From the NCBI RefSeq assembly GCF_910589175.1, contig NZ_CAJURR010000029.1, positions 1 to 25,992 of the forward strand: a stretch of 25,992 nt of DNA, read 5' to 3'. The stretch comes from an uncultured Lactobacillus sp. (GTDB taxonomy: Bacteria > Bacillota > Bacilli > Lactobacillales > Lactobacillaceae). This document shows positions 22,044 through 25,992 of this stretch, piece by piece. The notes below the pieces were generated by a model. That model worked only from the letters and a program-made list of their open reading frames with translations, was not told where the DNA came from and did no database searches. A program made the translations under genes and the position numbers. Each line of letters starts with the position of its first letter. Positions within the stretch are counted from its first letter, which is position 1.

Positions 22044-23186
22044 TTATTTCTTTCTTATAAAAACACCAGAATCTTCCATTTCAGGCCAAATTAGCCATTC
22101 GGAAGTTATAGTGTTCTTCTCTTGCAATGACTCTTTTCCTATAAAAACATCTACTTCATAGTCATAGGATTTAAAGTATTTTTTTAAAACAGATATGACT
22201 TCTTTTTTTATTGTTTGTTCTAGATTTTTGCCTTCTATTTGTGAATTTAACAAAAGTTTGTTGGAACTCTTAAAAGATAACGAACAATTTCCAATTTTTG
22301 GATCATCGTAGTGAGTTTTTAACTTAAATTCTCCAATCAAATTGCTAGCAACTAATAAATGATTTATGCTCTCAGAAGTGGTAAATACTTTATCAATATC
22401 TATTTTTTTATTTCTAAATATAAAATTTCTCTTTGTAAAATGAGTAAATGAGATATTTCTAATTTCTAAGTCGTCTTTTATCAGAAAAAAATTCTTAAAC
22501 TTATGTCGATCACTAAGACTATCCATAGCTAATAGGAAAATATAATTCATGATGACTTTTTCTTTAAGATGATTCATCATAAAAGTGTTTTTTGAATTTA
22601 ATGATTCTACATACTGCTTGGCATGCTTATAACTGTTATAAAAGCTTATTGCTACAGTTCCATTTTCTACCCAAATGGGAGACACAAGAATTATATCGCC
22701 GTCGTCTATGCATTTGCGTGCAACTCTAAGATTTTTCTTTAGTTCAGATTTCGTATTTCCATATATTACAAAGATCTTCTTACCTAACCCATATTCTGCG
22801 CTCATAAAAAACTTTTTTTTATCTTCAAAAACAGAAGAATTTAATCCTTTACCTAAAACACATACCTCAGTATTAATCCATTTTTTATAAACTGTACTGG
22901 GATTACTATAATTACGGAGAAAATATTCTTGTATGTAATTTAGTTCAGTAGGCATTTCATCATAAACTAGTGCTCCTACTTTAAGCAAAAACTTAATAAG
23001 ATATAACTGACAAGAATCAATTTGACTTATATCTTTGGGTGTAGACAAAGATGTCAAAATTGAAAGAATATCTTCATACAAAAATTTATCTTTAGGAATT
23101 TTAAATACTTTTTTATCAATACGTAAAACTGTATAGTTCTTATCTTTTGCTAAAAACACATTTCCACGATAATAGAGCCTCTTCAT
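22044..23186 (-). CDS. RRE/Ocin-ThiF-like leader-binding protein (TbtF/LazD-like)
   Basis: A 380-residue protein. Residues about 1-80 have the PqqD-like RRE pattern: a strand with YYRGNVFLAKDKNYTVLRI, F-K-I-P, a helix with EDILSILTSLSTPKDI, and a second helix ending VGALVYDEMP. RRE domains bind the precursor leader. The remaining 300 residues have alternating strands and helices, consistent with a degenerate ThiF-like domain, with no adenylation motif. It lies directly upstream of the YcaO gene, as in other thiopeptide clusters. The start is ATG 23186, with GAGG ten bases upstream; a GTG at 23190-23192 overlaps the previous stop. The C-terminal assignment is the weaker part. Confidence 0.78.
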   Translation of the reverse strand: MKRLYYRGNVFLAKDKNYTVLRIDKKVFKIPKDKFLYEDILSILTSLSTPKDISQIDSCQLYLIKFLLKVGALVYDEMPTELNYIQEYFLRNYSNPSTVYKKWINTEVCVLGKGLNSSVFEDKKKFFMSAEYGLGKKIFVIYGNTKSELKKNLRVARKCIDDGDIILVSPIWVENGTVAISFYNSYKHAKQYVESLNSKNTFMMNHLKEKVIMNYIFLLAMDSLSDRHKFKNFFLIKDDLEIRNISFTHFTKRNFIFRNKKIDIDKVFTTSESINHLLVASNLIGEFKLKTHYDDPKIGNCSLSFKSSNKLLLNSQIEGKNLEQTIKKEVISVLKKYFKSYDYEVDVFIGKESLQEKNTITSEWLIWPEMEDSGVFIRKK

Positions 23187-23188
23187 AA

Positions 23189-24241
23189 TCACTTATCCTC
23201 AGTTTCCTGCATAATTTTAACTAAGATATAGCCACCCTGAACTCGTTTTCTAGAACTTAAACCCAAATTTGGTAAAATTAAATATGTAAAGTTTACTAGC
23301 ATCCTATATGCACAAAATTCCTTTGTACTAAACATAGATTTATGTCTCTTATCGAAAACGACTTTATGAAACTGAGAATATCCTCTAAATTTAGCTTGTG
23401 CTATTTCTCTTCTAATTGCATGTACAAGTGATAGAGTAATATCTCTTTGAACATAAAATAATTTTTCATAGGTTTTATCCAGTACATTTTTCCATCGCCT
23501 TATTAAGGCTAATAACTCAATATCATCAGTTAATGCTGAATTCATATTTTTTATCAGTTTATAAAAAGATAAAAGAATTGCATGATTTACTTTATAGTAC
23601 TCCTCAAAATAATTTTTATATCCGTCCATATTTTCTTTTTTATAGCTTAAAAAGCCTAAAACATGTGATTGGTACGATCTGTATCCTAATCCAATACCAG
23701 TTTTATCTAAATTCTTTGCTGAAAAATAAAATAAACCAAATATAAAAAGCATCTCTTGTTGAGGATGGTTATAAAGATATAGATATGTATCTTCATATAA
23801 TCTTTCTGACAATCTAAATGTATCATTATATATCATTGGTTCTTCAGCATATGTGTATTCTCCTTTTCTCTTAACAAAACTAATACATTCAGCCATGATA
23901 GAAAAATTTTGAGGTAATCTATGGATTCTCTTCAGCCTATTCATTTTTCTAATATCATTTTTTCTATTAATATAAACGTTGTTTGGCATACGATCAGATA
24001 GAGTTAAGGATTCCTTAAAATCATTGAGTAATATTTTAAATGATTTTAAGTAAGGAAATTCATTTTTATATGATCTTTTTCTTATCACATAAATGTCAAT
24101 CACCGGTAAAATTTCAACATGACGCTCAATCCAATAATCACTCTTTACGTTTTTTCTAAGAAATGGAATTAAATACTTACAAATAAATTTATTTTTACTG
24201 TGACTAGATACATTTAGGAAGACTTTATAATGGTCAATCAC
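23189..24241 (-). CDS. Split LanB dehydratase, glutamate-elimination subunit (TclL/TbtC-like)
   Basis: A 350-residue protein following the glutamylation subunit with an eight-base overlap. Length, basic helices and C-terminal block (NFTYLILPNLGLSSRKRVQGGYILVKIMQ, read in two parts) fit the LanB C-terminal elimination domain, whose last helices carry the pattern H-x-x-N-R-x-x-G in other families. Family role: removal of glutamate from glutamylated Ser/Thr to give Dha/Dhb. The start is probably GTG 24241, five bases after AAGGTGA; a GTG at 24250 lies within that ribosome site. Evidence is mainly position plus size; individual catalytic residues cannot be assigned by eye. Confidence 0.75.
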   Translation of the reverse strand: MIDHYKVFLNVSSHSKNKFICKYLIPFLRKNVKSDYWIERHVEILPVIDIYVIRKRSYKNEFPYLKSFKILLNDFKESLTLSDRMPNNVYINRKNDIRKMNRLKRIHRLPQNFSIMAECISFVKRKGEYTYAEEPMIYNDTFRLSERLYEDTYLYLYNHPQQEMLFIFGLFYFSAKNLDKTGIGLGYRSYQSHVLGFLSYKKENMDGYKNYFEEYYKVNHAILLSFYKLIKNMNSALTDDIELLALIRRWKNVLDKTYEKLFYVQRDITLSLVHAIRREIAQAKFRGYSQFHKVVFDKRHKSMFSTKEFCAYRMLVNFTYLILPNLGLSSRKRVQGGYILVKIMQETEDK

Positions 24242-25992
24242 AAATATCACCTTCTGCCTTTAGATTCCATTCAGTAATATATTCAGAAGACTTTATATTT
24301 TCAGGATATAACTCTGAAATCAAAACATAACTGTTAGTTCGAAGAGAATTTATAAATACTTTTACTAACATAGCATTCTCTAAATCAAAATATTGAGGTT
24401 TGGAAAATTCTTGAGAAATACTGGTTATAGTTTCACTTCTGCGTTTCTTACTTTGATAAAAAAACTTAGTAGGAATTTTATTTTTAGTCAAAATCTCTGA
24501 AATATAGGTAAACATTTCCAATTCATTTTGTTTAGAAAAATTTTTTTTAAAAATATTGGTATCTACCAACATCATTTTTCTAGACAGAATCATATTTTCA
24601 TATACTATACGAGGTGCTTTTATAATTTTTTTATTTTTGATATCTTTAAAAAATAGACAAGCTAAATCACTAATCAAAGAAATATTAGAAAAAAGAGATG
24701 AATAAAATGCAATCTTACCAGGATATAATATCCTAATTAAGCTAGTACCTATTACGGGCTTTATTACTTTTCCTGTTTTCGCTTTTAAGAAAAACTCACC
24801 GTTTTTTTCTACTAAGAAGAGATCGTGAAAATTGTAGATTTTTTTATATTTTTTATTTAATGCCTTATCTCTGGTGATATCAAATATAAGTCTTCCATCT
24901 AATATCGGGACAAAGGCGTTTGCATTAAATCCGACTGTTTCATTTATATCCACTAACTCTGTTGATAGAATTTTATAGTAATTATCAAGTTCTCGCTTTT
25001 GTTTTTTAGGAATATCAGTATAACGTAAAAATCGGTTATAAAAACTTTGATATCCTGGATAAATCTTATTTACTACAATATTTTTATCTTCAAGTTGATA
25101 AAAGAAAGTATATGAAGCTGACTTATTTTTTAAATGATAGGGGATCTCACTATAAAGATTTTTCAAAAATTCAGGGGTTATTTGGATAGTCTGAGTTTCA
25201 TCTAAATCATAATTAAATATGTAATCAAAAAATCTCAATTTTAAGATTTCTAACTTTTGATTAACATTACTTTTACATTTAAACAATTGATTAGGATTAG
25301 TCCAATATGATTGAAATTTAAGATTAAGATTTCCTACCATATTAAATAGCCATGGAGTTTCAATTGGATAGTCTATTTTCTTATTCTTTTTCTTTAACTC
25401 AAACAATAACTCTTCCTGTATCCTAGTATTAATGTCAAAAATTGGATAAAGTTTTACTATATTTTCAAAAACATTCTTGTATTTTTGAATTCCATTAAAT
25501 GGTTCTTTATCACATGTAACATTATCTATATATAAAAGAGAATTTTTGTCAAATGAGGGTAGATTTGCTATAGCAGAAATACGGTTAAAAGTAGATATTA
25601 TTTTTCTATGTAACTCTAAAGAGTAAGCCCGATTAATACGCGAGAATTGTAATTTAAGTTTTTCCAATTCACTTACAATGTTGGAAATCGTGGAGTTCCA
25701 TGTTGCTTTATACTGATCCATTTTTTGAAGTAAATTACCGATTGAATTTAAATCATCACAAAAATAATCATCAATCATCAAAAAACCATATTTTAAGAGC
25801 TCTTTTTCAAAATTTAATGCTTCTTCTTTATTTAATTTGAAAGTTCTTTCTATATCCTTTAAATTCCACATTTCTTTATTTGAATTTATAATATGAAGCA
25901 GCATCGAATTACTTTTAACTTTAATGTAACTATCTTTAGTTTTAAAAGTTTTTTTATTAATTAAATTATCTTTCAAAACAAAAAGGTATATA
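24234..25992 (-). CDS. Split LanB dehydratase, glutamylation subunit: C-terminal part
   Basis: In-frame continuation of the protein that begins at 786. Residues 263-829 are encoded from 25937 down to the TGA at 24234, and 25938-25992 duplicate positions 1-55. An apparent TTG start at 25976 is internal to the full gene. This part contains a long helical linker, ETPWLFNMVGNLNLKF, FVPILDGRLIFDITRDKAL and a C-terminal RRE-less end. The features fit the rest of the LanB N-terminal domain, which binds Glu-tRNA and the substrate. The stop overlaps the start of the elimination subunit, indicating translational coupling. Confidence 0.85.
   Translation of the reverse strand, partial: IYLFVLKDNLINKKTFKTKDSYIKVKSNSMLLHIINSNKEMWNLKDIERTFKLNKEEALNFEKELLKYGFLMIDDYFCDDLNSIGNLLQKMDQYKATWNSTISNIVSELEKLKLQFSRINRAYSLELHRKIISTFNRISAIANLPSFDKNSLLYIDNVTCDKEPFNGIQKYKNVFENIVKLYPIFDINTRIQEELLFELKKKNKKIDYPIETPWLFNMVGNLNLKFQSYWTNPNQLFKCKSNVNQKLEILKLRFFDYIFNYDLDETQTIQITPEFLKNLYSEIPYHLKNKSASYTFFYQLEDKNIVVNKIYPGYQSFYNRFLRYTDIPKKQKRELDNYYKILSTELVDINETVGFNANAFVPILDGRLIFDITRDKALNKKYKKIYNFHDLFLVEKNGEFFLKAKTGKVIKPVIGTSLIRILYPGKIAFYSSLFSNISLISDLACLFFKDIKNKKIIKAPRIVYENMILSRKMMLVDTNIFKKNFSKQNELEMFTYISEILTKNKIPTKFFYQSKKRRSETITSISQEFSKPQYFDLENAMLVKVFINSLRTNSYVLISELYPENIKSSEYITEWNLKAEGDICD
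25938..25992. repeat. Terminal 55-base duplication (circular closure)
   Basis: Exact copy of positions 1-55. A perfect terminal overlap of 55 bases, a common assembly word length, inside a gene that reads across it, indicates a circular molecule of 25937 bases. Confidence 0.97.

Noticed and set aside
22675..22890. Plus-strand frames inside the thiopeptide genes (also 17659-17946, 21131-21361, 23533-23745)
   Set aside because: They lie opposite well-supported minus-strand genes, lack ribosome sites and show no family features.
24234..25976. Dehydratase starting at TTG 25976 (580 residues)
   Set aside because: The frame continues upstream across the circular join to an ATG at 786 with a proper ribosome site and translational coupling.
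16240..25992. Identity with the lactocillin cluster of Lactobacillus gasseri
   Set aside because: As I recall it, lactocillin carries an indole-derived group needing a radical SAM enzyme and has a thiocillin-like core. Neither is seen here. A direct sequence comparison could not be run.

Overview
The window is almost certainly a complete circular plasmid of about 25.9 kb. Its first 55 bases are repeated exactly as its last 55 (25938-25992), which is what an assembler leaves at the closure point of a circular contig, and a large gene reads in frame across the join. Base composition is strongly AT-rich. The gene content (Rep_3-type initiator with iterons, ParA with a small partner, short SSB, a DUF1659/DUF2922/YvrJ-like trio, an AbiE toxin-antitoxin pair and an Rgg-type regulator) points to a low-GC Gram-positive, most likely a lactobacillus.

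Layout. (1) From 3494 down through position 1 and on to 16240, all on the minus strand, lies a thiopeptide (pyridine-containing azole peptide) locus. In order of transcription it holds: an Rgg-like regulator; a 16-codon open frame with a perfect ribosome site; the 63-residue precursor; an attenuator-like hairpin; a two-gene ABC transporter; the two halves of a split LanB-type dehydratase; an RRE/Ocin-ThiF-like partner; a YcaO cyclodehydratase; a two-domain nitroreductase-like dehydrogenase; a TclM/TbtD-type pyridine synthase; a SagB-type dehydrogenase; a free-standing E1-like partner with a CxxC motif; and a four-helix membrane protein, then a terminator. (2) 3837-5720 is the replicon: initiator, inverted operator, about nine iterons, two DnaA-box-like sites and an AT-rich repeat. 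(3) 5857-7854 holds a conserved plasmid hypothetical and parA with its partner. (4) 8180-9463 holds the DUF1659/DUF2922/YvrJ-like cluster and ssb. (5) 9470-15266 is an accessory segment: two inverted copies of a GC-rich element that looks like a structured RNA, two paralogous membrane-protein genes, two unknown soluble proteins, the AbiEi/AbiEii pair behind a perfect 21-bp inverted repeat, and two tiny hydrophobic frames of one family. (6) 15360-15971 is a catalytic-domain tyrosine recombinase.

How the thiopeptide genes should work together (inferred from family knowledge): the RRE protein binds the leader and the YcaO complex cyclises Cys and some Ser/Thr; dehydrogenases oxidise azolines to azoles; the split dehydratase glutamylates Ser/Thr with Glu-tRNA and eliminates glutamate; the pyridine synthase closes the macrocycle and expels the leader, so no protease is needed; the ABC pair exports the product. 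The predicted core SCNSCSCCASTSCCSVHIHL matches the recalled lactazole core position by position, which suggests a lactazole-like ring with an extra C-terminal tail. No tailoring genes (radical SAM indole synthase, P450, methyltransferase) and no duplicate L11 or EF-Tu resistance gene are present.

The most novel-looking points are the Rgg plus WW-motif micropeptide placed in front of the thiopeptide operon, the lactazole-like core in a lactobacillus plasmid, and the covarying GC-rich RNA-like element.
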